Shown here piece after piece: positions 1-8,093 of a DNA stretch of 13,809 nucleotides (positions are counted from its first letter, which is position 1; every line of letters starts with the position of its first letter). The DNA is taken from contig DEDQ01000083.1 of the NCBI GenBank assembly GCA_002350065.1, forward strand, positions 16,079 through 29,887, written 5' to 3'. Under the pieces are notes generated by a model, which was not told the origin of the DNA, did no database searches, and worked only from the letters and a program-made list of their open reading frames with translations. Source of the DNA: Ruminococcus flavefaciens (GTDB lineage Bacteria; Bacillota; Clostridia; Oscillospirales; Ruminococcaceae). A program made the position numbers and the translations under genes.

Positions 1-45
1 AACTGTAGATTTTCAACGAAAGTGCCAATTTATCGCATTTTACTA

Positions 46-74
46 TTGACATTTCTGCGTTGAAGTGCTAATAT
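46..74 (+). promoter_or_regulatory. Promoter of the gltB operon (sigma-A type)
   Basis: TTGACA at 46-51 is followed by a 17-base spacer and TAATAT at 69-74, close to the housekeeping sigma consensus. Transcription should begin near base 80-82. It is the only strong promoter seen before gltB, so it probably drives the whole nitrogen operon. The terminator-like hairpin that starts about 8 bases after the expected start site implies that output is controlled after initiation. Confidence 0.75.
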
Positions 75-87
75 AAATGACAGGAAC

Positions 88-136
88 AAGGACGTTTATG
101 ACGGGATAACTCCGTCATAAGCGTCCTTTTTATTAT
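88..136 (+). terminator. Leader intrinsic terminator / attenuator before gltB
   Basis: Bases 88-105 pair with 111-128 to give an 18-bp stem including two G-U pairs (95/121 and 105/111), with loop ATAAC at 106-110. The stem is followed directly by a T-rich run (127-134). This has the form of an intrinsic terminator, but it lies between the gltB promoter and the gltB start, so it should act as an attenuator giving a short RNA of roughly 55 nt unless it is overridden. The alternative is that it terminates a gene left of the window and the promoter at 46-74 is weaker than it looks. Confidence 0.7.
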
Positions 137-137
137 G

Positions 138-165
138 CGGTGCGGATCAATGGCGCTCCGGACCG
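138..165 (+). promoter_or_regulatory. Candidate ANTAR-target hairpin in gltB leader
   Basis: Bases 138-148 pair with 155-165, with two internal mismatches (142/161 and 147/156), and close a six-base loop AATGGC at 149-154 with a C-G pair. ANTAR proteins recognise hairpins with hexanucleotide loops carrying A at position 1 and G at position 4, and this loop fits. The same loop with its flanking bases (ATCAATGGCG) recurs before asnB. The hairpin ends at the purine-rich ribosome binding site (165-171), so bound protein could affect translation start. Binding is inferred from the motif and from the ANTAR gene in the same operon. Confidence 0.5.
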
Positions 166-174
166 GAAAGGCGA

Positions 175-3100
175 GTGAATGACATGGACAATTTCAGAGA
201 GGAAGCTCCGTTTCAGCAGAACGGACTTTACGATCCAAGATTTGAACACGATAACTGCGGAATAGGTGCAGTTGTTAACATCAAAGGCGAGCAGAGCCGC
301 TATGTTGTTGACAGTGCGCTCACAATAGTTGAAAAGCTCGAGCACCGCGCGGGCAAGGACGCTGAGGGCAAGACCGGCGACGGCGTCGGCATACTTGTTC
401 AGATGCCTTACAGCTTCTTTATAAGTGAAGCCGAAAAGCTCGGTCACGATATCGGCGGCAGAGGAGATTTCGGCGTTGGAATGTTCTTCTTCCCGCAGAA
501 CGAGATGAAGCGCGGTCAGGCGATGAAGCTGTTTGAACTTATCGTAAAAAAGAACGGCATGGACTTCATCTGCTGGAGAGAGGTACCGGTATCATCGGAT
601 ATCCTCGGACACAAGGCTCTTGACAGTATGCCTTATATAATGCAGGCATTCGTAAAGCGTCCTCAGGACTGCGCACAGGGTCTCGACTTTGACCGCAAGC
701 TCTTCATAGCAAGACGCGAGTTCGAGCACTCGAACGAGAATACATATGTCTGCTCACTGTCGAGCCGTACTATTGTATATAAGGGAATGTTCCTTGTTGA
801 TGAGCTCAGGAAGTTCTACACTGACCTCCAGAGCAAGGACTTCAAGTCTTCGATCGCGACAGTGCATTCACGCTTCTCGACAAATACAAATCCGAGCTGG
901 CAGAAGGCTCACCCGAACCGCTTGATAGTTCATAACGGCGAGATAAACACTATAACAGGCAACGCAGACAAAATGCTCGCACGCGAGGAGACAATGACCT
1001 GCGAGGCGCTGAAGGGGGATATGTATAAGATACTTCCCACGATAAACGTGAATGGTTCGGACTCAGCAAGACTTGATAACGCCCTCGAATTTATGGTAAT
1101 GTCGGGTATGCCGCTTCCTCTTGCGGTAATGATCACTATCCCCGAGCCGTGGAAGAATGATAAGACTATCTCCAAGTCAAAATATGACCTCTACCAGTAC
1201 TATGCAACGATGATGGAGCCGTGGGACGGTCCTGCTTCTATCCTCTTCACAGACGGCGAGGTCATGGGAGCTGTTCTCGACAGAAACGGACTCCGTCCCT
1301 CACGCTACTGCGTGACAAGCGACGGTTTCCTGATACTTTCATCTGAGACCGGATGTATCGACATCCCTGCTGACAAGATAGTTAAAAAAGACCGCCTCCG
1401 CCCGGGAAAAATGCTCCTTGCTGATACAAAGCAGGGACGTATAATCGAGGACGACGAGATAAAGTCCACATATGCTTCACGCCAGCCCTACGGCGAATGG
1501 CTCGATGCGAACCTTGTCCGCCTGCATGACCTGCATATCCCGAACAAGGGCGTGCAGACCTATTCCGCAGACGAGCTTGCAAAGCTCCAGAAGGCATTCG
1601 GCTACTCGTATGAGGACATCAGGACTTCTGTTCTGCCTATGGCTGAAAAAGGCGCAGAGCCTATCGCCTCCATGGGAAGCGATATACCGCTCCCGCCGCT
1701 TGACAAGCAGTCTCCGCCGCTTTTCAACTACTTCCGTCAGCTTTTCGCTCAGGTAACGAATCCGCCTATAGACGCGATACGCGAGGAGGTAGTTACCGAT
1801 ACGAGTGTTTACATCGGCAAGGACGGCAATATCCTCGAGGAGCACCCCGAGAACTGCCACGTTCTCAAGATAGAGAACCCTATCCTCACAGAGACGGATA
1901 TGCTCAAGATAAAGGCATTGAATCAGGACGGACTCAAATGCGCAGTCATTCCGATAACATATTATATAGGTACATCGCTTGAGAAGGCTGTCGAGCGCCT
2001 TTTCATTGAAGCTGACAAGGCTTACCGCGACGGAGCTTCCATACTCATTCTCTCCGACCGCGGAGTTGACGAGTTCCACTGTCCGATACCGTCACTTCTT
2101 GCAGTTGCAGCCCTCCAGCAGCATCTCGTATCCACCAAGAAGCGTACGGCTGTTGCAATGATACTCGAGTCCGCAGAGCCTCGTGAGGTACACCATTTTG
2201 CAGCACTTCTCGGCTATGGTGCCTGCGCGGTTAACCCTTATCTTGCTCATGAAACTATACGATCTCTCATCGAGGACGGTACTCTCGACAAGGACTTCTA
2301 CGCCGCTGAGGACGACTATAATTCGGCAGTCCTCCACGGCATTGTCAAGATAGCATCAAAAATGGGAATCTCCACAATCCAGTCCTATCAGGGCAGCAAG
2401 CTCTTCGAGGCTGTAGGCATTTCCCGTGAGCTCATAGACAGGTATTTTTCGGGAACTGTCAGCCGTATCGGCGGCATAGGTCTTGCTGAGATAAGCAAGC
2501 GTACCGAAAAGCTCCACATCGCTGCATTTGACCCGCTCGGACTTGCAGTGAATGAAAATATCGGCAGCACAGGCAGCCACAAGCTCCGCAGCGGAAAGAG
2601 CGAGCATCTTTACACTCCCGAGACGATACACCTCCTCCAGCAGGCAGCTCAGACCGGCAGCTATGAAGTTTTCAAGGCTTACTCCGCAGCTATAACCCGC
2701 GAGGACAACGAGCTCACGCTCCGCAGCCTGCTCGATTTCAACTTCCCCGAAAACGGCGGTATCCCGCTTGACGAGGTCGAGTCCGTCGAGGAGATATGCA
2801 AGCGTTTCAAGACCGGTGCGATGTCCTACGGCTCTATCTCGCAGGAGGCTCACGAGTGCATGGCAATGGCTATGAACAGCATCGGAGGCAAGTCCAACAG
2901 CGGTGAGGGCGGCGAAAGTCCCGAGCGTCTCAAATCGGACAAGTGCTCAGCTATCAAGCAGGTAGCCTCCGGACGTTTCGGCGTTACGAGCGAGTATCTC
3001 GTTTCCGCGCAGGAGATACAGATAAAAATGGCTCAGGGCGCTAAGCCCGGCGAGGGCGGACATCTGCCCTCCGGCAAGGTCTATCCGTGGATAGCAAAGA

Positions 3101-4710
3101 CCCGTCATTCAACGGCAGGCGTTGGACTTATTTCACCTCCGCCGCATCATGACATATACTCTATCGAGGACCTCGCTCAGCTCATATACGACCTCAAAAA
3201 TGCCAACGACAAGGCTCGCATCTCAGTAAAGCTTGTTTCAGAAGCAGGTGTTGGCACTGTTGCTGCCGGCGTTGCAAAGGCTGGCGCACAGGTAATACTC
3301 ATCTCCGGATATGACGGCGGTACGGGAGCAGCTCCGAAGAGCTCCATTTACAACGCCGGACTTCCGTGGGAGCTCGGACTTGCCGAGGCTCATCAGACCC
3401 TCATGCTCAACGGACTGCGTTCGCGTGTCCGCATTGAGACTGACGGCAAGCTCATGACAGGTCGTGATGTTCTTGTAGCAGCTCTGCTCGGAGCGGAGGA
3501 ATTCGGCTTTGCGACAGCTCCGCTCGTAACAATGGGCTGCGTGATGATGAGAGTGTGCAACCTCGACACCTGTCCTATGGGTATAGCTACGCAGAATCCC
3601 GAGCTCCGCAAGCGTTTCCGCGGCAAGCCGGAATATATCGTGAACTTCATGCATTTCGTTGCACAGGAGCTCCGCGAGTACATGGCAAAGCTCGGTATCC
3701 GCACTGTTGATGAGCTTGTCGGACGCAGTGACCTGCTGAAAACAAAGAAAGCATCGTCCATCGACTTTACGAATATACTCTCGCGCAGTGATGTTGCTGA
3801 GAAGCAGCACTTCGATCCCGCAGATATTTTTGATTTTGAACTTGACAAGACCATAGACCGACGTGTTATAATAAAGAAGTTGGGAAGCGCACTGAAGAGC
3901 GGCACTTCCAAGAGCATATCAATTGACGTTGTTAATACTGACCGCTCAGCCGGAACTCTTACAGGTGCGGAAATAACCCGTATCCACGGAGAAAACGTCC
4001 TCGAGGACGACACATACACAGTTAAGTGCAACGGCAGCGGCGGACAGAGCTTCGGTGCTTTCATTCCTAAGGGACTGACTCTCGAGCTCTGCGGCGACAG
4101 CAATGACTACTTCGGCAAGGGACTTTCAGGCGGCAAGCTTGTGCTTTATCCGCCGAAAAATGCAGCTTTCAAGGCTGACGAGAATATCATCGTAGGCAAC
4201 GTTGCACTTTACGGTGCGACCTCCGGCAAGGCGTTCATAAGCGGCATTGCAGGTGAGCGCTTCTGCGTGAGAAATTCCGGAGCTATCGCTGTCTGTGAGG
4301 GCGTCGGAGACCACGGCTGCGAGTACATGACTGGCGGACGTGCTGTTATCCTCGGCGGCACAGGTAAGAACTTCGCAGCGGGAATGTCCGGCGGCATCGC
4401 CTACGTTCTTGACGAAAAGCACGACCTCTACACCCGCCTGAACAAGGCTCTCGTTTCACTTGAAGCAGTTGAAAATGACGAGGACGCTGACGAGCTGAAA
4501 GCTATCATCACCGAGCACGCAGAGGCTACAGGCTCCGAAAAGGCAAAGGCTATACTTGCTGAATTTGAGCGTTATCTGCCGTGCTTCAAGAAGATAATCC
4601 CGCATGATTATGCAAAGATACAGAAAACAGTCAGGTCTCTTGAGCTTTCAGGAGTACCGCATGAAAAGGCTGAAATAGAAGCCTTTGAGCTTATCAGAAA
4701 GGAGGCGTGA
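175..4710 (+). CDS. gltB: Glutamate synthase (NADPH), large subunit
   Basis: The large subunit of GOGAT splits glutamine and transfers the ammonia to 2-oxoglutarate, making two glutamates in the cytoplasm. At 1511 residues it has the usual family length. The class II amidotransferase domain begins at Cys28 in the motif HDNCGIGAVV, which implies removal of a 27-residue propeptide (24 if the ATG at 184 is the start). A central domain follows, then the FMN and 2-oxoglutarate synthase domain at about 800-1200 with the 3Fe-4S cysteines C1122, C1128 and C1133 (spacing Cx5Cx4C), then the C-terminal GXGXG beta-helix at about 1250-1450. The GTG at 175 sits 4 bases after GGAAAG; the ATG at 184 is an alternative with a looser ribosome binding site. 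gltD follows after 3 bases, and its ribosome binding site lies inside the end of gltB. Confidence 0.97.
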   Translation: MNDMDNFREEAPFQQNGLYDPRFEHDNCGIGAVVNIKGEQSRYVVDSALTIVEKLEHRAGKDAEGKTGDGVGILVQMPYSFFISEAEKLGHDIGGRGDFGVGMFFFPQNEMKRGQAMKLFELIVKKNGMDFICWREVPVSSDILGHKALDSMPYIMQAFVKRPQDCAQGLDFDRKLFIARREFEHSNENTYVCSLSSRTIVYKGMFLVDELRKFYTDLQSKDFKSSIATVHSRFSTNTNPSWQKAHPNRLIVHNGEINTITGNADKMLAREETMTCEALKGDMYKILPTINVNGSDSARLDNALEFMVMSGMPLPLAVMITIPEPWKNDKTISKSKYDLYQYYATMMEPWDGPASILFTDGEVMGAVLDRNGLRPSRYCVTSDGFLILSSETGCIDIPADKIVKKDRLRPGKMLLADTKQGRIIEDDEIKSTYASRQPYGEWLDANLVRLHDLHIPNKGVQTYSADELAKLQKAFGYSYEDIRTSVLPMAEKGAEPIASMGSDIPLPPLDKQSPPLFNYFRQLFAQVTNPPIDAIREEVVTDTSVYIGKDGNILEEHPENCHVLKIENPILTETDMLKIKALNQDGLKCAVIPITYYIGTSLEKAVERLFIEADKAYRDGASILILSDRGVDEFHCPIPSLLAVAALQQHLVSTKKRTAVAMILESAEPREVHHFAALLGYGACAVNPYLAHETIRSLIEDGTLDKDFYAAEDDYNSAVLHGIVKIASKMGISTIQSYQGSKLFEAVGISRELIDRYFSGTVSRIGGIGLAEISKRTEKLHIAAFDPLGLAVNENIGSTGSHKLRSGKSEHLYTPETIHLLQQAAQTGSYEVFKAYSAAITREDNELTLRSLLDFNFPENGGIPLDEVESVEEICKRFKTGAMSYGSISQEAHECMAMAMNSIGGKSNSGEGGESPERLKSDKCSAIKQVASGRFGVTSEYLVSAQEIQIKMAQGAKPGEGGHLPSGKVYPWIAKTRHSTAGVGLISPPPHHDIYSIEDLAQLIYDLKNANDKARISVKLVSEAGVGTVAAGVAKAGAQVILISGYDGGTGAAPKSSIYNAGLPWELGLAEAHQTLMLNGLRSRVRIETDGKLMTGRDVLVAALLGAEEFGFATAPLVTMGCVMMRVCNLDTCPMGIATQNPELRKRFRGKPEYIVNFMHFVAQELREYMAKLGIRTVDELVGRSDLLKTKKASSIDFTNILSRSDVAEKQHFDPADIFDFELDKTIDRRVIIKKLGSALKSGTSKSISIDVVNTDRSAGTLTGAEITRIHGENVLEDDTYTVKCNGSGGQSFGAFIPKGLTLELCGDSNDYFGKGLSGGKLVLYPPKNAAFKADENIIVGNVALYGATSGKAFISGIAGERFCVRNSGAIAVCEGVGDHGCEYMTGGRAVILGGTGKNFAAGMSGGIAYVLDEKHDLYTRLNKALVSLEAVENDEDADELKAIITEHAEATGSEKAKAILAEFERYLPCFKKIIPHDYAKIQKTVRSLELSGVPHEKAEIEAFELIRKEA

Positions 4711-4713
4711 GCC

Positions 4714-6201
4714 ATGGGAAAAGCAACAGGATTTCTTGAATTTACAAGAACAGAAACGGCTGCAAAGGAGCCTCTTGAGCGAATCAAGGACTTCAATGAG
4801 TTCCATGTGCCGCTCAGTGATGAGCAGCGCCGTGAGCAGGCTTCACGCTGTATGGACTGCGGAGTTCCGTTCTGTCAGAACGGAAAAATGCTCTGCGGAA
4901 TGGTGTCGGGCTGCCCGCTGAACAATCTTATTCCCGAGTGGAACGACCTCATCTATCATGGTCAGAAAGAGCAGGCGCTGAGCCGTCTGCTGATGACCAA
5001 CAACTTCCCCGAATTTACCTCGAGAGTTTGTCCCGCACTCTGCGAAAAGGCTTGTATCTGCGGAGTTTACGACAGTCCCGTCACTGTTAAGGAGAACGAG
5101 AACTCGATAATTGAATACGGTTTCGAGAGCGGTATCATCAAGCCGCAGCCGCCTGCTGTAAGAAGCGGCAAGCGCGTTGCAGTTATCGGTTCAGGTCCGT
5201 CAGGACTTGCTGCTGCTGACACACTGAATAAGCGCGGTCACAGCGTTACCGTGTTCGAGCGCTCTGACCGTGTAGGCGGACTTCTCATGTACGGTATCCC
5301 GAATATGAAGCTCGAAAAGCAGGTCATCGAGCGCCGCACTGAGCTTATGAAAGCAGAAGGCGTCGAGTTCGTGACGAATGCAAATGTCGGAGAAAATACC
5401 TCCGCTGACGAGCTTATGAAGTACTATGATGCAATAGTGCTCGCTTGCGGTTCGTCGAATCCCCGTGATATCAAGGCTGAGGGACGCGATGCCGAGGGTA
5501 TTTACTTCGCGGTGGACTTCCTTAGATCTACTACGAAAAGTTTGCTCGATTCCAAGCTTGCGGACGGAAAATTCATTTCTGCCAAGGACAAAAACGTTGT
5601 TATTATCGGCGGCGGAGATACCGGAAACGACTGCGTAGGAACCTCAATACGTCACGGCTGCAAGTCCGTTACGCAGCTTGAAATGATGCCGAAGCTCCCC
5701 GACGAAAGAGCCGAGAACAACCCTTTCCCTCAGTATCCGAGAGTTTGCAAGACTGACTACGGTCAGGAGGAGGCTATCGCAGTATTCGGTCACGATCCGA
5801 GAATCTACTGCACTACTGTAAAGGAGTTCATCAAGGACGAAAACGGTGCATTATCGGCTGTCAAGACTGTTAAGCTTGAATTCGTGCAGGACAAGGCAAG
5901 CGGCAGAAGAGTTCCGAAGGAGATAGCCGGAAGCGAGGAGGTGCTCCCGTGTGAGCTCTGTCTTATAGCGGCGGGATTCCTCGGCTGTCAGAGCTACGTT
6001 GCCGATGCGTTCGGAGTTGAGCTCGACCAGCGTACAAATGTGAAAACAGCCAATAACAGCCATGCTACAAGTATTCCTAAAGTGTTCACGGCAGGAGATA
6101 TGCACATCGGACAGTCACTTGTAGTCCGCGCTATCCGCGAAGGACGCGACGCCGCCGCAGAGGTGGACGAATTCCTCATGGGCTACACGAATTTGAAATA
6201 A
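4714..6201 (+). CDS. gltD: Glutamate synthase (NADPH), small subunit
   Basis: The small subunit passes electrons from NADPH through FAD and 4Fe-4S clusters to the large subunit. At 495 residues it is of normal length. The N-terminal cluster domain shows cysteines at 46, 49, 54, 67, 106, 110, 114 and 116. The FAD site VAVIGSGPSGLAA lies at 155-167, the NADPH site VVIIGGGDTGNDC at 295-307, and the closing FAD motif TAGD at 459-462. The ATG at 4714 is preceded by AGGAGG overlapping the gltB stop, which suggests translational coupling and equal production of the two subunits. It is unlikely to be another member of this flavoprotein family, because it directly follows gltB. Confidence 0.97.
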   Translation: MGKATGFLEFTRTETAAKEPLERIKDFNEFHVPLSDEQRREQASRCMDCGVPFCQNGKMLCGMVSGCPLNNLIPEWNDLIYHGQKEQALSRLLMTNNFPEFTSRVCPALCEKACICGVYDSPVTVKENENSIIEYGFESGIIKPQPPAVRSGKRVAVIGSGPSGLAAADTLNKRGHSVTVFERSDRVGGLLMYGIPNMKLEKQVIERRTELMKAEGVEFVTNANVGENTSADELMKYYDAIVLACGSSNPRDIKAEGRDAEGIYFAVDFLRSTTKSLLDSKLADGKFISAKDKNVVIIGGGDTGNDCVGTSIRHGCKSVTQLEMMPKLPDERAENNPFPQYPRVCKTDYGQEEAIAVFGHDPRIYCTTVKEFIKDENGALSAVKTVKLEFVQDKASGRRVPKEIAGSEEVLPCELCLIAAGFLGCQSYVADAFGVELDQRTNVKTANNSHATSIPKVFTAGDMHIGQSLVVRAIREGRDAAAEVDEFLMGYTNLK

Positions 6202-6212
6202 CGGAGGATAAA

Positions 6213-7490
6213 ATGGTTTATTCAGAAAATGAAATATTGCAGTATATCGAGGAGAATGACGTCAAGTTCGTAAAGCTGACGTTCTGCGACCTGCGCGGCA
6301 GACTAAAAAATATATCCATACTTTCATCGGAACTCGCGGTCACATTCGAGCGCGGAGTACGTATTGCCGCGAAGAAAATATCCGGCTTTGAAGCTGCAAA
6401 CGGCAGGGACTTGTTACTCTTCCCCGACGCGCAGACTATGACTGTTCTGCCGTGGAGACCTCAGCAGGGCAGGGTAATACGTATGTACTGTTATATCCGT
6501 TACAGTGACGGTACTACGTTCGAGGGCGACAGCCGCTATTTCCTCAAAAAGGCAATGAAGGCGGCGGTCAGGGCAGGTTATTGCTTCCGCTTCGGGACCT
6601 CCTGCGAGTTCACACTTTTCCGCCTCGATGAGAACGGTCTGCCGACGAAAACTCCTCATGATTTTGCGGGATACTGCGATACAGCTCCTGACGACAAGGG
6701 TGAGAATATACGCCGTGATGTATGTCTCACGCTGGAGCAGATGGGCATTCAGCCTGTTTCCTCCCGTCACGAGAGCGGCTGCGGTCAGCACGAGATAGAC
6801 TTTAATTCCTCGTCGGCGCTGAAAGCGGCTGATACATTTCTGAGTTTCAAATCCGCTGTTAAATCCGTTGCAGAGACTCACGGCGTTCATGCAAGCTTCA
6901 TGCCTAAGCCGCTCCGCAACGACTGCGGAAACGGTATGCACATCAGCTTCACGGTCTTCCCCGACAGTGACTTTTTAGAGGAGCACGGCTCGGAGTACGG
7001 CGGCATCGTGAAGTCTGCGGCAGCCGGCATTATGGAGCATATCCGCGAGTTCACACTTCTGACGAATTCGACCGTCAATTCCTACGCACGCCTTGGAGAA
7101 TTTACAGCTCCGCGTGATATAATCTGGTCGGATGAGGAGGGCTCACAGCTGATTCGTATGTCTCCGGACAGCGATGATGTTTCAGTTGAACTGAGAGTTG
7201 CTGACTGCGTCTGCGACCCCTATCTCGTGCTCGGACTTATGATATATTCCGCACTTGAGGGTATTTCGTCCGGAGCCGTTCTCCCTGAAAAAAATACCGG
7301 CTCTGAGCGCCTTCCCGTGACTCTGGAAGCGGCTGCTGATATAGCCGAAAGCTCGGAGTTCCTGAAAAAGTACGTACCCGCTAATATCCTTGAAGTCCTC
7401 ATAGGCCGCAGCCGTGAGGAGTGGCACGAGTACAGCTCCGCCTACGACAAGGAAGCGTTCGAGGGCAAGAAGTATTTCAGCGCGCTGTAA
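6213..7490 (+). CDS. Divergent type I glutamine synthetase homologue
   Basis: The 425-residue protein has the type I glutamine synthetase fold, recognisable from GYCDTAPDDKGENIRRD (153-169), GQHEIDF (191-197), FMPKP (229-233), GNGMH (239-243) and the C-terminal region. By eye against classical enzymes, several catalytic positions are changed. The FDGSSIxGF latch reads IAAKKISGF (51-59), losing its Asp. The first metal Glu is Ser130. The flap Glu is absent near 295-299. The Arg of NRS is Gly at about 310, and a further substrate Arg is Ser324. Glu132, Glu187, Glu194, His243, Arg293, Arg315, Glu326 and Arg328 remain. It may use another amine or acid substrate, or serve as a non-catalytic sensor. 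A strong GGAGG lies 11 bases after gltD, and the regulator gene follows after 12 bases. I would not call it glnA without an activity test. Confidence 0.85.
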   Translation: MVYSENEILQYIEENDVKFVKLTFCDLRGRLKNISILSSELAVTFERGVRIAAKKISGFEAANGRDLLLFPDAQTMTVLPWRPQQGRVIRMYCYIRYSDGTTFEGDSRYFLKKAMKAAVRAGYCFRFGTSCEFTLFRLDENGLPTKTPHDFAGYCDTAPDDKGENIRRDVCLTLEQMGIQPVSSRHESGCGQHEIDFNSSSALKAADTFLSFKSAVKSVAETHGVHASFMPKPLRNDCGNGMHISFTVFPDSDFLEEHGSEYGGIVKSAAAGIMEHIREFTLLTNSTVNSYARLGEFTAPRDIIWSDEEGSQLIRMSPDSDDVSVELRVADCVCDPYLVLGLMIYSALEGISSGAVLPEKNTGSERLPVTLEAAADIAESSEFLKKYVPANILEVLIGRSREEWHEYSSAYDKEAFEGKKYFSAL

Positions 7491-7502
7491 CGGAGGTTAA
7501 TT

Positions 7503-8084
7503 TTGGAAAAGGTCATATTAGTTTCAAGCAGCAAGACTGCGTCCGAAGCTCTTCTTGATTTTCTCCGCGGCTCGTTCAAATGCACACCCAAAGTCGTAGA
7601 ATCAGCATATCAGGCGAAAACCCTGCTCGACTCCGATATAATGACTGAGCTGGTTATGATAAACTCTCCGCTTATGGACGAATCCGGCGTTGAGTTTGCT
7701 GAGTATGTCACCGGAAACACTCCGGCTAACTGTATACTCTTCGTCAAATCTGAAGCAGTGGAAAAGCTCGGAGAACGAGCTGAAAAAGCGGGGATAATCA
7801 TCGTTGGCAAGCCGTTCAGCAAGACCGTTCTGTATCAGATAGTCAGAACGGTTGACATCGCGGTCAGCCGCTCTGCCGAGCTGTATCTCAGGAATGCTTG
7901 TCTCGAGGAAAAGATAAACGAGATACAGACCATTGACAAGGCGAAATTCATGCTCATGGAGTACAAGAGCATGACCGAGAGTGAGGCGCACGCCTATATT
8001 GAGCAGTACGCCATGAACAAGCGGAAAAAGAAGAGCATTGCTGCTCTTGCCATAATTGATAAGCTCAGCGAGCAGTATCTGTAG
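7503..8084 (+). CDS. ANTAR RNA-binding regulator with degenerate receiver
   Basis: This 193-residue protein combines a response-regulator-like N-terminal domain (about 3-120) with a C-terminal ANTAR domain (about 132-193). ANTAR motifs visible include the helix around IDKAKFMLMEY (144-154) and the AMNKRKKKSIAALAIIDKL stretch (170-188). ANTAR proteins bind paired RNA hairpins and usually prevent transcription termination in nitrogen-related operons (NasR, AmiR, EutV). The receiver keeps Lys103-Pro104 but carries Asn54 where the phosphorylated Asp should be, and SSS at 8-10 in place of the acidic pair, so phosphorylation is unlikely. The start is TTG, 6 bases after GGAGG; no better start fits. 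Its place between a glutamine synthetase homologue and purF suggests it controls this operon, possibly through the AATGGC hairpins. Confidence 0.88.
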   Translation: MEKVILVSSSKTASEALLDFLRGSFKCTPKVVESAYQAKTLLDSDIMTELVMINSPLMDESGVEFAEYVTGNTPANCILFVKSEAVEKLGERAEKAGIIIVGKPFSKTVLYQIVRTVDIAVSRSAELYLRNACLEEKINEIQTIDKAKFMLMEYKSMTESEAHAYIEQYAMNKRKKKSIAALAIIDKLSEQYL

Positions 8085-8093
8085 AGGTGCAAA

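Noticed and set aside
150..182. ATG inside the AATGGC loop opening a 10-codon leader peptide before gltB, and a similar 7-codon frame at 9529-9552 before asnB
   Set aside because: Neither ATG has a ribosome binding site, the peptides differ apart from the first residues, and there is no run of regulatory codons. The shared ATGGCG is better explained by the conserved hairpin loop.
1477..4103. Long minus-strand open frames inside gltB
   Set aside because: They run opposite a fully conserved gltB frame, lack ribosome binding sites, and read as low-complexity shadow sequence.
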